This document shows positions 56,736 to 64,000 of a stretch of 64,000 bases of DNA, one piece after another. A program made the position numbers and the translations under genes. The notes beneath the pieces are model-generated. The model saw only the letters and a program-made list of their open reading frames with translations. It did no database searches and was not told the origin of the DNA. Numbering within the stretch: position 1 is the first letter of the stretch; each line of letters opens with the position of its first letter. The stretch spans positions 62,001 through 126,000 of the forward strand of contig NZ_FPBO01000016.1 in the NCBI RefSeq assembly GCF_900116645.1, in the 5' to 3' direction. The stretch comes from Pseudoduganella namucuonensis. GTDB lineage: Bacteria; Pseudomonadota; Gammaproteobacteria; Burkholderiales; Burkholderiaceae_D.

Positions 56736-57394
56736 TTCTTAGCCCCCTTCTTCTTGTCGGCGGCGGCCTTGCGCTGCGCCGCCACCTCCTCGGGATCGAG
56801 GTAGCGGAAGGTCTTGGCCACCGCGTCCAGCGTCAGGCCGCCCTCCTTGCCGGTGGTCAGCGCCATGTTGTTGAGCGTGACGATGCGCGGCAGGTTGGCC
56901 ATGTCGCCGGCGAAGGCGCCGATGTCGTGGTAGCTGCCGGTGACCTTGATGTCGATCGGCAGTTCGGCGTAGTAATCCTTGACCACCACCTGGCCGGGCT
57001 TGAACAGTTCGAACTGCAGGCCGCGCCCCAGGCCGGCCTGGTTGATGTCCGACAGCAGCGCGGCCATCTCGGCCTTGCTGGGCAGCTGCTTCTGCAGGCG
57101 CTCCACGTACTGGTCGACCTGCACTTTCTGCTCGCGCAGCGCCGGCAGGTTGACCGCCTGCTGGGTCTTGGTGGTGTATTCGCCGCGTAGCCGGATCTCC
57201 TCGGCCGCGCCGGCCTCCTGGGCGTCGAACTGGCCGTCCCAGTAGCCGTACCAGCCCAGCGCCACCACGGCCGCCACCGCGCCGAGCGCGCACAGCAGGC
57301 GCGGCGCCAGCGGCCACTGGCCGGGATGGCGCCCCTTCAGGCCCTGGAACTGGGCGGAGAGGTCCGCGCTGAATTGTTTGAGGTCGGTCGCCAT
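56732..57394 (-). CDS. pilO: Type IV pilus inner-membrane protein PilO
   Basis: A 220-residue bitopic protein of the pilus alignment complex. It has one transmembrane helix (about 31-50, APRLLCALGAVAAVVALGWY), a coiled coil (about 60-100) and a periplasmic ferredoxin-like domain. The block QAGLGRGLQFELFKPGQVVVKDYYAELPIDIKVTGSYHDIGAF (in outline) is typical. The tail is Lys-rich. The start MATDLKQFSADL at 57394 fits the family; the longer frame upstream lies in pilN. Confidence 0.94.
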   Translation of the reverse strand: MATDLKQFSADLSAQFQGLKGRHPGQWPLAPRLLCALGAVAAVVALGWYGYWDGQFDAQEAGAAEEIRLRGEYTTKTQQAVNLPALREQKVQVDQYVERLQKQLPSKAEMAALLSDINQAGLGRGLQFELFKPGQVVVKDYYAELPIDIKVTGSYHDIGAFAGDMANLPRIVTLNNMALTTGKEGGLTLDAVAKTFRYLDPEEVAAQRKAAADKKKGAKK

Positions 57395-57402
57395 AGTCTC
57401 TC

Positions 57403-58029
57403 TCAGGGCCGCACCGCGGGGGCACCCGCGGCCATCTTGGCCGGCTTGCCATCGGCCGGCTTGTCCTTGTCGCGCGGACGCTTGATGCTGACGATCAGGT
57501 TGAACTCCACCACCTTCTTGGCGGTCTTGCCCTGGCCCAGTCCGGTGGATTTCACTTCGATCAGGTCCGGCTTCTCCAGCCACGGCGAGACGCCGGCCAC
57601 GTTGCGCAGCAGTTCGGAGACCCGCTCCTGCGACTGCGCGTAGCCCTGGATGGAGACGCGCTGCCCCTCCTGCTTGAAGCCCTTCAGGTAGACCCCGGGC
57701 GGGGTCTGCTTGACCAGTTCGTCGAGCAGGTAGACCGGCTGGTTGCGGTCGCCCTGCAGGTCCTCCACGGCCTGCTGGCGCGCCTTGAGCGCCTCGATCT
57801 CGGTCTTCAACGTGGCGATCTCGGCGATTTTCTTGTCCAGCTCGACGATGGCGTCCTTGATGACCTTGTTGCGCTGGTCCTGGATGGCGATGGCGCGCGC
57901 GTTGTAGCCGCCCACCACCAGCACGATGGCCGCGCCGGCCAGCGCGCCCAGCACCATCAGCGCGTAGAACGCGGCCTTTTTCTGTTTGCGCTTTTCCTCG
58001 CGGTGCGGCAGCAGGTTAATCCGTATCAT
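57403..58029 (-). CDS. pilN: Type IV pilus inner-membrane protein PilN
   Basis: A 208-residue bitopic protein that connects cytoplasmic PilM to periplasmic PilO. The N-terminus MIRINLLPHREEKRK contains the short INLLP motif that docks on PilM. One transmembrane helix (about 22-43) and a coiled coil (about 50-95) follow, and then a periplasmic domain. The start at 58029 overlaps the pilM stop by one base (TGATG). PilO follows after 8 bp. Confidence 0.95.
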   Translation of the reverse strand: MIRINLLPHREEKRKQKKAAFYALMVLGALAGAAIVLVVGGYNARAIAIQDQRNKVIKDAIVELDKKIAEIATLKTEIEALKARQQAVEDLQGDRNQPVYLLDELVKQTPPGVYLKGFKQEGQRVSIQGYAQSQERVSELLRNVAGVSPWLEKPDLIEVKSTGLGQGKTAKKVVEFNLIVSIKRPRDKDKPADGKPAKMAAGAPAVRP

Positions 58030-59108
58030 CAGCCAAACCTCCGCATGGCGAGGCCGCAGGCGACCAGGTAGGCCGGCGCCTCGGCGCGCAGGGCCTGCTC
58101 GCGCACGCCCGGGCCCAGCTGCATGCCCTTGAACGGCGAGATCACGGCGCTGTTGATCTTGGTGCGGCCGGCCACGATGTCGAGCAGGCCGGGCAGCAGC
58201 GCGCAGCCGCCGGCCAGGAACAGCTGGTCGACCCGCGTGTAGGGCGTGGAGGTGTAGAAGAACTGGATGGCGCGCGTCACTTCCAGCGCCGCGCCCTCGA
58301 GGAACGGGGCCAGGATGTCGGCGCCGTAGTTGTCGGGCAGGTCGCCGGACTTCTTGCGCGACTCGGCCTCCTCGAAGGCCATGCCGTAGGCGCGCACGAT
58401 GTCCTGCGTCAGCGCGTTGCCGCCGAAGGGCTGCTCGCGCTCGTAGATGGCGGCGCCGTCCAGCAGCACCGAGATGTGGGTGACCTGGGCGCCGATCTGG
58501 AACAGCGCCACGATCTGGCCGGCGCCGGCGTCTGGCATCTGCGCGGTGACGCGGTCCAGCGCGGCGCGCGCGGCGTAGGATTCGATGTCCATCACGGTGG
58601 CCTTCAGACCGGAGGCCTCGGCGATCGCGACCCGGTCCTCGACCTTCTCGCGGCGCGAGGCGGCCAGCAGCACCTCGATGTCCTCCTCGGAGTTGGGCAC
58701 CGGGCCCAGCACGTCGAAGTCCAGGCTGACCTCGTCCAGCGCGAACGGGATGTACTGGCTGGCCTCGGACTCGACCTGCACCTCCAGCTGGTCCTCGGAC
58801 ATGCCGGCCGGCAGGATGATCTTCTTGGTGATGACCGACGCCGGCGGCATGCCCAGCGCCACCAGCTTGGCGCGCGTGCCGCTCTTCTTCCAGACGCGGC
58901 GCAGCGCCTCCACCACCTGCTCCATGTTTTCGATGTTGCCGTCCACCACGGCGCCGCGCGGCAGCGGCTCGGACGCGTAGCGCTCCAGCCGCAGGCCCTC
59001 CTTGCCGGCCTGCGCCAATTCCACCAGGCGCACGCTGGAAGTGCTGATGTCCACCCCCACCAGCGGTGGATTGCCGCCGCCGAACAGCGAGCCCAGGTCC
59101 AGGTTCAT
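58029..59108 (-). CDS. pilM: Type IV pilus assembly ATPase-like protein PilM
   Basis: A 359-residue actin-like (FtsA-related) cytoplasmic protein that anchors the alignment complex through PilN. Visible blocks are PPLVGVDISTSSVRLVEL near the start, KIILPAGMSEDQLEVQVESEASQYIPF, YAARAAL and LFLAGGCALLPGL in the C-terminal part. The start MNLDLGSLF at 59108 is typical; the upstream in-frame ATG adds a basic stretch. A sigma-70-like promoter lies at 59236-59265. It is the first gene of pilMNOPQ and diverges from the penicillin-binding protein gene mrcA. Confidence 0.95.
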   Translation of the reverse strand: MNLDLGSLFGGGNPPLVGVDISTSSVRLVELAQAGKEGLRLERYASEPLPRGAVVDGNIENMEQVVEALRRVWKKSGTRAKLVALGMPPASVITKKIILPAGMSEDQLEVQVESEASQYIPFALDEVSLDFDVLGPVPNSEEDIEVLLAASRREKVEDRVAIAEASGLKATVMDIESYAARAALDRVTAQMPDAGAGQIVALFQIGAQVTHISVLLDGAAIYEREQPFGGNALTQDIVRAYGMAFEEAESRKKSGDLPDNYGADILAPFLEGAALEVTRAIQFFYTSTPYTRVDQLFLAGGCALLPGLLDIVAGRTKINSAVISPFKGMQLGPGVREQALRAEAPAYLVACGLAMRRFG

Positions 59109-59482
59109 GCGCCGTCCCCGCCGCCATGATTGGCGCCGCCGCAATGTTGCTGCTGGACACACACCGTTAGTGATTGCATATGGGAACTCGTTTGAAAACC
59201 AGCGTTTAGGGGGCGGAACTGAGACAGTACATTAAATCCTAGCAATAAGCCCGATGCAGTGTAAAGGTATTTCTACCGTGCACAAAACCGCGTTTGTGCG
59301 GGTTTAGCCACACTGGCCCTCCACTCTGTGGCACGTCGGATAACTAAGTTATTTAGTTGCTCACAGTAAATCTTTCGCGCCCGTTGCCTGTTTTGCCGGC
59401 GCGCCGCAGCCATCAGCGGTCGCTTATAATGAGCCCCGCCCGGCACGACCCGGCGCGCCCCGAAGACTGCGAAAGAATGCGC
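59109..59482. other. Divergent spacer between pilM and mrcA
   Basis: This 374-bp gene-free stretch is AT-richer than its flanks and carries the control regions of two divergent transcription units. A promoter candidate for pilM is visible at 59236-59265. For mrcA I see no good -35/-10 pair. A small inverted repeat AACTAA...TTAGTT occurs at 59343-59358. No open reading frame is convincing. Confidence 0.5.
59236..59265 (-). promoter_or_regulatory. Putative sigma-70 promoter for pilMNOPQ
   Basis: On the minus strand TTTACA (59265 to 59260) and TAGGAT (59241 to 59236) are spaced 18 bp apart. Transcription would start near 59229, giving a leader of about 120 bases before pilM. Confidence 0.5.
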
Positions 59483-61807
59483 ATGACCACAGCACAACCT
59501 GGAAACACCGGCCCCGCCCAACCCCGCAAGCTCCTGCTCACCGCCCTGGCCTCCGTGGTCGGCCTGGCCCTGGTGGGGGTGCTGCTGCTGGTGTTCGGCC
59601 TGGCCCTGGCCTACCCCAACCTGCCCGAGCTGGACTCGCTGACCGACTACCGGCCCAAGATGCCCCTGCGTATCTTCTCGGCCGACAACGTGCTGATCGG
59701 CGAGTTCGGCGAGGAGCGCCGCAACCTGGTGCACATCAAGGACATCCCCGACGTGATGAAGAAGGCCGTGCTGGCGATCGAGGACGACCGCTTCTACGAC
59801 CACGGCGGCGTCGACTACACCGGCATCCTGCGCGCGGCCTTCCACAACGCCACCGGCGGGGCGCGCCAGGGCGCGTCCACCATCACGCAGCAGGTGGCGC
59901 GCAACTTCTTCCTGTCCAGCGAGCAGACCCTGAAGCGCAAGCTGTACGAGGTGCTGCTGGCCTGGAAGATCGAGAAAAACCTCAGCAAGGACCAGATCCT
60001 CGAGGTCTATATGAACCAGATCTACCTGGGCCAGCGCGCCTACGGCTTTTCCTCGGCCGCCCAGATCTATTTCGGCAAGAATCTGAAAGACATTAGCGTG
60101 GCCGAGGCGGCGATGCTGGCCGGCCTGCCGAAGGCGCCGTCGGCCTACAACCCGGTGGTCAACCCCAAGCGGGCCCGCACGCGCCAGCAATACATCCTGC
60201 AGCGCATGGCGCAGCTGGGCTACATCACGCCGGCCCAGTTCCAGGCCGCCAAGGCCGAGCAGCTGCGGGTCAAGACCGACAGCAGCGAGTTCGGCGTGCA
60301 CGCCGAGTACGTGGCCGAGATGGCGCGCCAGCTGGTGTACGAGCAGTTCAAGGAGGACACCTACACCCGCGGCCTGAACGTGTTCACCACCATCACCAAG
60401 GCCGACCAGGACGCCGCCTACCTGGCGCTGCGCCGCGGCGTGATGGACTACGAGAAGCGCCACGCCTACCGCGGCCCGGAGGCCTACATCGACATCCCGG
60501 CCAACAAGGAGGAGGCCGACGACGCCATCGAGACCGAGCTGGCCTCGCACCCGGACAGCGACGACATCGTGGCCGCCATGGTGCTGCAGGCCACGCCGTC
60601 CAAGGTGACGGCGGTGACCGCGTCCGGCGAGGAGATCGCCATCACCGGCGCCGGGCTGGACATGGGCAAGTCCTGGCTGTCGGACAAGGCCGCGCCCAAC
60701 AAGCGGCTGCGCCGCGGCGCGGTGATCCGCGTGCTGCAGGAGGGCAAGGACTGGCAGATCACGCAGATGCCGGAGGTGGAATCGGCCTTCGTCTCGGCCT
60801 CCACCGAGGACGGCGCGATCAAGGCCATGGTGGGCGGCTTCGACTACAACCGCAACAAGTTCAACCACGTGACCCAGGCCTGGCGCCAGCCGGGCTCCTC
60901 GTTCAAGCCCTTCATCTACTCCGCCTCGCTGGAGCGCGGCCTGTCGCCGGCCACCATGATCAACGACGCGCCGATCTCCTTCGACGCCGGCCAGACCGGC
61001 GGCCAGGCCTGGGAGCCGAAGAACTACGACGGCAAGTACGAGGGGCCGATGAGCATGCGGCGCGGGCTGACCAAGTCCAAGAACATGGTCTCGATCCGCA
61101 TCCTGCACCGCATCGGCGCCAAGTACGGGCAGGAATACACGACGCGTTTCGGCTTCGAGGCCGACAGGAACCCGCCCTACCTGACCCTGGCGCTGGGCGC
61201 GGGCGCGGTCACGCCGCTGCAGATGGCCGGCGCCTACGCGGTGTTCGCCAACGGCGGCTACAAGGTCACGCCCTACCTGATCTCCAAGGTCACGGACGCC
61301 AACGGCAAGGTGCTGTCGCAGGCCGCGCCGGACAAGGCGGGCGACGCCGCCAACCGCGTGATCGACGAGCGCAACGCCTTCCTGATGGACAGCATGATGA
61401 AGGACGTGGTGCGTTTCGGCACGGCGACCAAGGCGCTGTCGCTGAAGCGCGGCGACATCGCCGGCAAGACCGGCACCACCAACGACTCGATCGACGCCTG
61501 GTTCGCCGGCTACCAGCCCAAGCTGGTGGGGGTGGCGTGGATCGGTTTCGACCAGCCGAAAAACCTGGGCAACCGCGAGACCGGCGGCGGGCTGGCGCTG
61601 CCGATCTGGATCGGCTACATGCAAAAGGCGCTGAAGAACATCCCGATCGAGGAGCGCGCCGTGCCCGAGGGCATGATGGTGGTCGACGGCGAATACTACT
61701 ACGCCGAAAACCCGCCCGGCATGGGCGTGCAAAGCCTGGAAGGCGCCAGCCGCGGCACCCCGGCCGAGGAAAAAGCCAAGGACGCCGTCAAGAACGAGTT
61801 GTTCTAA
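59483..61807 (+). CDS. mrcA: Penicillin-binding protein 1A
   Basis: A class A penicillin-binding protein (about 774 residues) that polymerises and cross-links peptidoglycan. After a cytoplasmic tail and one transmembrane helix (about 16-40), the glycosyltransferase domain shows the catalytic glutamate in AIEDDRFYDHGG (about residue 99) and GASTITQQVARN. An OB-like domain follows. The transpeptidase motifs are SSFK (about 470), SKN (about 531) and KTGTT (about 661). ATGs at 59477 and 59483 are both possible; I prefer 59483 because a GAAAGA sequence lies 6 bases upstream. The gene diverges from pilM, the conserved neighbourhood. Confidence 0.95.
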   Translation: MTTAQPGNTGPAQPRKLLLTALASVVGLALVGVLLLVFGLALAYPNLPELDSLTDYRPKMPLRIFSADNVLIGEFGEERRNLVHIKDIPDVMKKAVLAIEDDRFYDHGGVDYTGILRAAFHNATGGARQGASTITQQVARNFFLSSEQTLKRKLYEVLLAWKIEKNLSKDQILEVYMNQIYLGQRAYGFSSAAQIYFGKNLKDISVAEAAMLAGLPKAPSAYNPVVNPKRARTRQQYILQRMAQLGYITPAQFQAAKAEQLRVKTDSSEFGVHAEYVAEMARQLVYEQFKEDTYTRGLNVFTTITKADQDAAYLALRRGVMDYEKRHAYRGPEAYIDIPANKEEADDAIETELASHPDSDDIVAAMVLQATPSKVTAVTASGEEIAITGAGLDMGKSWLSDKAAPNKRLRRGAVIRVLQEGKDWQITQMPEVESAFVSASTEDGAIKAMVGGFDYNRNKFNHVTQAWRQPGSSFKPFIYSASLERGLSPATMINDAPISFDAGQTGGQAWEPKNYDGKYEGPMSMRRGLTKSKNMVSIRILHRIGAKYGQEYTTRFGFEADRNPPYLTLALGAGAVTPLQMAGAYAVFANGGYKVTPYLISKVTDANGKVLSQAAPDKAGDAANRVIDERNAFLMDSMMKDVVRFGTATKALSLKRGDIAGKTGTTNDSIDAWFAGYQPKLVGVAWIGFDQPKNLGNRETGGGLALPIWIGYMQKALKNIPIEERAVPEGMMVVDGEYYYAENPPGMGVQSLEGASRGTPAEEKAKDAVKNELF

Positions 61808-61809
61808 TT

Positions 61810-61909
61810 GCATCGGTGTCAGGCGCGACATTCGGACATTTTGTGCGCATAGCGCACGGAATGTCCGCTGCCGTTGAGGCCGTGTCCGAATGTCGCGCCT
61901 GACACCGAT
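61810..61909. repeat. 100-bp nested inverted-repeat element between mrcA and cyaY
   Basis: Outer arms of 28 bp (61810-61837 and 61882-61909) are perfect inverse complements. Inside lies a hairpin with 6-bp arms (61842-61847 and 61851-61856). A second pairing CGGACATT (61832-61839) with AATGTCCG (61859-61866) competes with the outer stem. The element starts 3 bp after the mrcA stop and ends 14 bp before the cyaY stop, so it fills the convergent gap. It looks like a REP/MITE-type unit; no T-run follows. Confidence 0.8.
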
Positions 61910-61922
61910 GTTAGGGTGCAAC

Positions 61923-62264
61923 TTATTGCGGGTTGGGGGTGAGGACGACGGGGGCGCCGCCTTGCGCGGTGGTGATCTCGGACAGCACGGCGAACAGTTC
62001 GGAGCCGTCGCGCGTGTTGAGCCATTGGCCGTCCACGTGCCGGTAGTGGAAGCCGCCCGAGCGCGCCGCCACCCACATCTCTTGCATCGCCGCCTGGCTG
62101 TTGACGATGACCTTGGATCCGTTGTCGATGAACTCGATTTCCAGCACGTTGCCGCTGCGGCTGCATTCGACGTCGACCATGTCCTGCTCGTTCAAACGGT
62201 CCAGCGCGGCCTCGATGGCGTTCAGGGTGGCGTCGGCCAGCGCCAAAAATTCGGATTCGGTCAT
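61923..62264 (-). CDS. cyaY: Frataxin-like iron donor protein CyaY
   Basis: A 113-residue frataxin homologue that binds iron and modulates Fe-S cluster assembly by IscS-IscU. The N-terminal acidic helix (MTESEFLALADATLNAIEAALDRL, in outline) and the beta-sheet with LEIEFIDNGSKVIVNSQAAMQEMWVAARSGGFHY (in outline) are typical. A GGAG ribosome-binding site precedes the ATG. It diverges from lptM-lysA, as in many proteobacteria. Confidence 0.94.
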   Translation of the reverse strand: MTESEFLALADATLNAIEAALDRLNEQDMVDVECSRSGNVLEIEFIDNGSKVIVNSQAAMQEMWVAARSGGFHYRHVDGQWLNTRDGSELFAVLSEITTAQGGAPVVLTPNPQ

Positions 62265-62305
62265 GCTACACTCCAGGATTCTCTTGTCAAACCGTGATTC
62301 TAATC

Positions 62306-62503
62306 GTGAAGTCCACTTTAGCGCTGCATATCTCCGCGGCGGCGTGCTGCGCCGCTCTGCTGGCGGGTTGCGGCCAGCCCGGTCCGCTGTACCTACCCAA
62401 ACAGCCGGCCAAGCCCGCCTCCCCTGCCGCCACCCAAGGCAAGCCCGGCGTCGCGCCCCCTTCCGCCCCCGTACCGTCCACTCCTCCCGCTTCCCAACAA
62501 TAA
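62306..62503 (+). CDS. lptM: Small lipoprotein LptM (YifL)
   Basis: A ~65-residue lipoprotein. The signal peptide ends with lipobox LLAGC (cysteine about 22), immediately followed by GQPGPLYLPK, the short conserved motif of LptM, which helps assemble the LptD-LptE LPS translocon. The rest is a Pro/Ala/Ser-rich tail. The start is uncertain: I chose GTG at 62306, which gives a normal signal peptide; GTG at 62294 would add four residues. No good ribosome-binding site is seen for either. lysA follows after 3 bp. Confidence 0.82.
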   Translation: MKSTLALHISAAACCAALLAGCGQPGPLYLPKQPAKPASPAATQGKPGVAPPSAPVPSTPPASQQ

Positions 62504-62506
62504 TCC

Positions 62507-63784
62507 ATGTCGCAATTCACTTATAACAACGGCGTGATGCACGCCGAGGGCGTGTCGCTGTCCGCCATCGCCGAACAATACGGCACCCCGACGTATGTGT
62601 ACTCCAAGGCCCAGCTGCTGGCCAACTTCGATTCCTACGCCGACGCCTGCGCCGGCCGCGACGCGCTGGTGTGCTACGCCATGAAGGCGAACTCCAACCT
62701 GGCCGTGCTGGACCTGCTGGCCCGCCGCGGCGCCGGCTTCGACATCGTCTCCGGCGGCGAACTGCTGCGCGTGCTGGCCGCCGGCGGCGACCCGGCCAAG
62801 GTGATCTTCTCCGGCGTCGGCAAGACCGTCGACGAGATGCGCCTGGCGCTGACCCACGGCATCCTGTGCTTCAACGTGGAGTCCATCCCCGAGCTGCACC
62901 GCCTGAACGAGGTGGCGGCAAGCATGGGCAAGGTGGCGCGCGTGTCGCTGCGCGTGAACCCGAACGTGGACGCCAAGACCCACCCCTACATCGCCACCGG
63001 CCTGAAGGCCAACAAGTTCGGCGTGGCCTTCGACGACGCGCTGGACACCTACCGCGCCGCCGCCAAGCTGGCCAACCTGGAAGTGGCCGGCATCGACTGC
63101 CACATCGGCTCGCAGCTGCTGGACGACGCGCCGCTGCTGGAGGCGCTGGACCGCCTGATCGAGCTGATCGACGCGCTCGGCGCCGAGGGCATCCATCTGC
63201 ACCACCTCGACCTGGGCGGCGGCCTGGGCATCGACTACGGCGACGAGGAGGACAGCGCGCCGGTGCCGGTGGGCGACTACCTGGGCCGCGTGTTCAAGCG
63301 CATCGACGGCTGGCGCGCCGAGCGCCACGGCGGCAAACCGATCAAGGTGATCTTCGAGCCGGGCCGCTCCATCGTCGGCAACACCGGCGTGCTGCTGACG
63401 CGCGTGGAATTCATCAAGAATGGCGAGGAGAAGAACTTCTGCATCGTCGACGCGGCCATGAACGACATGGCGCGCCCGGCGCTGTACCAGGCCTGGATGG
63501 ACATGCAGCCCGTGGTCCAGGCCGACACGGGCGCTGCGACCTACGACGTGGTGGGTCCGGTGTGCGAGTCCGGCGACTGGCTGGCGCGCGACCGCGCGCT
63601 GTCGGTCCAGGCGGGCGACCTGCTGGCCATGAAGACGGCCGGCGCCTATGGCATGACGATGGCGTCCAACTACAACACCCGCGGCCGCGCCGCCGAGCTG
63701 ATCGTCGACGGCGAGCAAGTGCACCTGGTGCGCCGGCGCGAAAACCCGGCCGACCTGTTCGCGCTGGAATCGTTGATCAAATAA
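62507..63784 (+). CDS. lysA: Diaminopimelate decarboxylase
   Basis: LysA decarboxylates meso-diaminopimelate to lysine, the last step of lysine synthesis. The 425-residue fold-type III PLP enzyme has the PLP lysine K60 in VCYAMKANSN, the HIGSQL block, the glycine-rich phosphate loop HLDLGGGLGI, EPGRSIVGNTG, and the CESGDW motif (about 350) that supplies the second-subunit cysteine. The gene lies 3 bp after lptM, so the two are co-transcribed; the pair diverges from cyaY. Confidence 0.96.
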   Translation: MSQFTYNNGVMHAEGVSLSAIAEQYGTPTYVYSKAQLLANFDSYADACAGRDALVCYAMKANSNLAVLDLLARRGAGFDIVSGGELLRVLAAGGDPAKVIFSGVGKTVDEMRLALTHGILCFNVESIPELHRLNEVAASMGKVARVSLRVNPNVDAKTHPYIATGLKANKFGVAFDDALDTYRAAAKLANLEVAGIDCHIGSQLLDDAPLLEALDRLIELIDALGAEGIHLHHLDLGGGLGIDYGDEEDSAPVPVGDYLGRVFKRIDGWRAERHGGKPIKVIFEPGRSIVGNTGVLLTRVEFIKNGEEKNFCIVDAAMNDMARPALYQAWMDMQPVVQADTGAATYDVVGPVCESGDWLARDRALSVQAGDLLAMKTAGAYGMTMASNYNTRGRAAELIVDGEQVHLVRRRENPADLFALESLIK

Positions 63785-63802
63785 GCCTCCCCCGCCGCCG
63801 TG

Positions 63803-64000
63803 TCACGCGGCGGCGCGCGTGCTGGCGGCCGCCTTGGCGCGGCTCCAGTACACCCGCACGCCCAGCAGCGCCAGCACGATCAGGCCGAACAGGATCGGCT
63901 GCGAGAAGTCGTGCTTGGCCGCCTTCATCCACCAGAAATGCAATATCCCCAGCGGCGCGACCACGTAGACCAGGCGGTGCAGCCATTGCCAGCGCTTGCC
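63803..64000 (-). CDS. msrQ: Methionine-sulfoxide reductase heme-binding subunit MsrQ, 5' part cut by window
   Basis: Only the last 65 codons are visible. The sequence GKRWQWLHRLVYVVAPLGIL followed by HFWWMKAAKHD matches the C-terminal part of MsrQ (YedZ), the membrane heme protein that passes electrons to the periplasmic reductase MsrP, which repairs oxidised methionine. The histidines in WLHRLVY and LHFWW fit heme ligation, and a transmembrane helix (ILFGLIVLALLGVRVYW) follows. The gene is convergent with lysA, with 18 bp between. The start lies beyond the window. Confidence 0.85.
   Translation of the reverse strand, partial: GKRWQWLHRLVYVVAPLGILHFWWMKAAKHDFSQPILFGLIVLALLGVRVYWSRAKAAASTRAAA

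Noticed and set aside
62294..62305. Upstream GTG start for lptM
   Set aside because: It would add four hydrophobic residues before the basic residue of the signal peptide. The GTG at 62306 gives a more normal lipoprotein signal, although neither has a clear ribosome-binding site.
1..64000. Defence island, prophage, insertion sequence or CRISPR array
   Set aside because: I found no integrase, transposase, phage structural gene, Cas gene or spaced direct repeats. The NYN protein, the dynamin-like GTPase and the PIN toxin are isolated among housekeeping genes and do not form a defence cluster.

Overview
The window is a 64 kb stretch of a GC-rich betaproteobacterial chromosome. Gene content and order point to the Oxalobacteraceae, probably the Massilia/Duganella group. 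The pointers are ubiE-ubiJ-ubiB with a Tim44-like gene, the lpt/kds/rpoN cluster, ptsN-hprK-rapZ, lolB-ispE-tRNA-Gln-prs-rplY-pth-ychF, pilMNOPQ-aroKB-dgt, and a PEP-CTERM protein. The family is recognised from these features; the genus is an inference. I see no prophage, insertion sequence, CRISPR array, rRNA or plasmid function. The backbone is housekeeping, with a few accessory insertions and several palindromic intergenic elements.

Layout. 0-7.9 kb (minus strand): partial aspS, DUF502, FmdB zinc ribbon, a TPMT-type methyltransferase, ubiB, ubiJ, a Tim44-like protein, ubiE, DUF971 and a HIT protein; these serve ubiquinone synthesis and translation. 7.9-12.6 kb: a 1333-residue FAD/Fe-S dehydrogenase and a small membrane protein. 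12.8-18.2 kb (plus strand): ilvA, queF, ptsN, hprK and rapZ. 18.2-22.5 kb (minus strand): VOC protein, Lrp/AsnC regulator, enoyl-CoA hydratase family protein, a PEP-CTERM protein and a Tat-exported PhoX phosphatase behind a Pho box. 22.6-28.2 kb (minus strand): hpf, rpoN, lptB, lptA, lptC, kdsC and kdsD, for lipopolysaccharide synthesis and transport plus sigma-54. A KefB-type antiporter diverges from kdsD.

30-34.2 kb (minus strand): a diguanylate cyclase, a MOSC protein and a NYN/OST-HTH protein. 34.3-38.8 kb: an exported NTF2-like protein, ychF, a thioesterase, a FitAB-type toxin-antitoxin pair and an HD-GYP phosphodiesterase. 38.8-44.8 kb (minus strand): pth, rplY, prs, tRNA-Gln, ispE, lolB and a TPR lipoprotein. 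44.9-48.9 kb (plus strand): mutM, a dynamin-like GTPase and mutY. 48.9-59.1 kb (minus strand): dgt, a fused aroK-aroB gene, an Ig-repeat lipoprotein and the type IV pilus genes pilQ, pilP, pilO, pilN, pilM. 59.5-64 kb: mrcA (PBP1a), cyaY, lptM, lysA and the end of msrQ.

Most genes lie in tightly packed operons with 1-4 bp stop/start overlaps. The most interesting points are: a Pho box in front of phoX and a PEP-CTERM gene; an Ig-repeat lipoprotein inside the pilQ-aroKB junction; an uninterrupted aroK-aroB fusion; a dynamin-like GTPase between the two oxidised-guanine repair genes; a synonymous duplicate of the 3' end of hprK; paired perfect palindromes with compensatory changes; and abrupt composition shifts inside rpoN and ychF. 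I did not find a clearly new multi-gene system.
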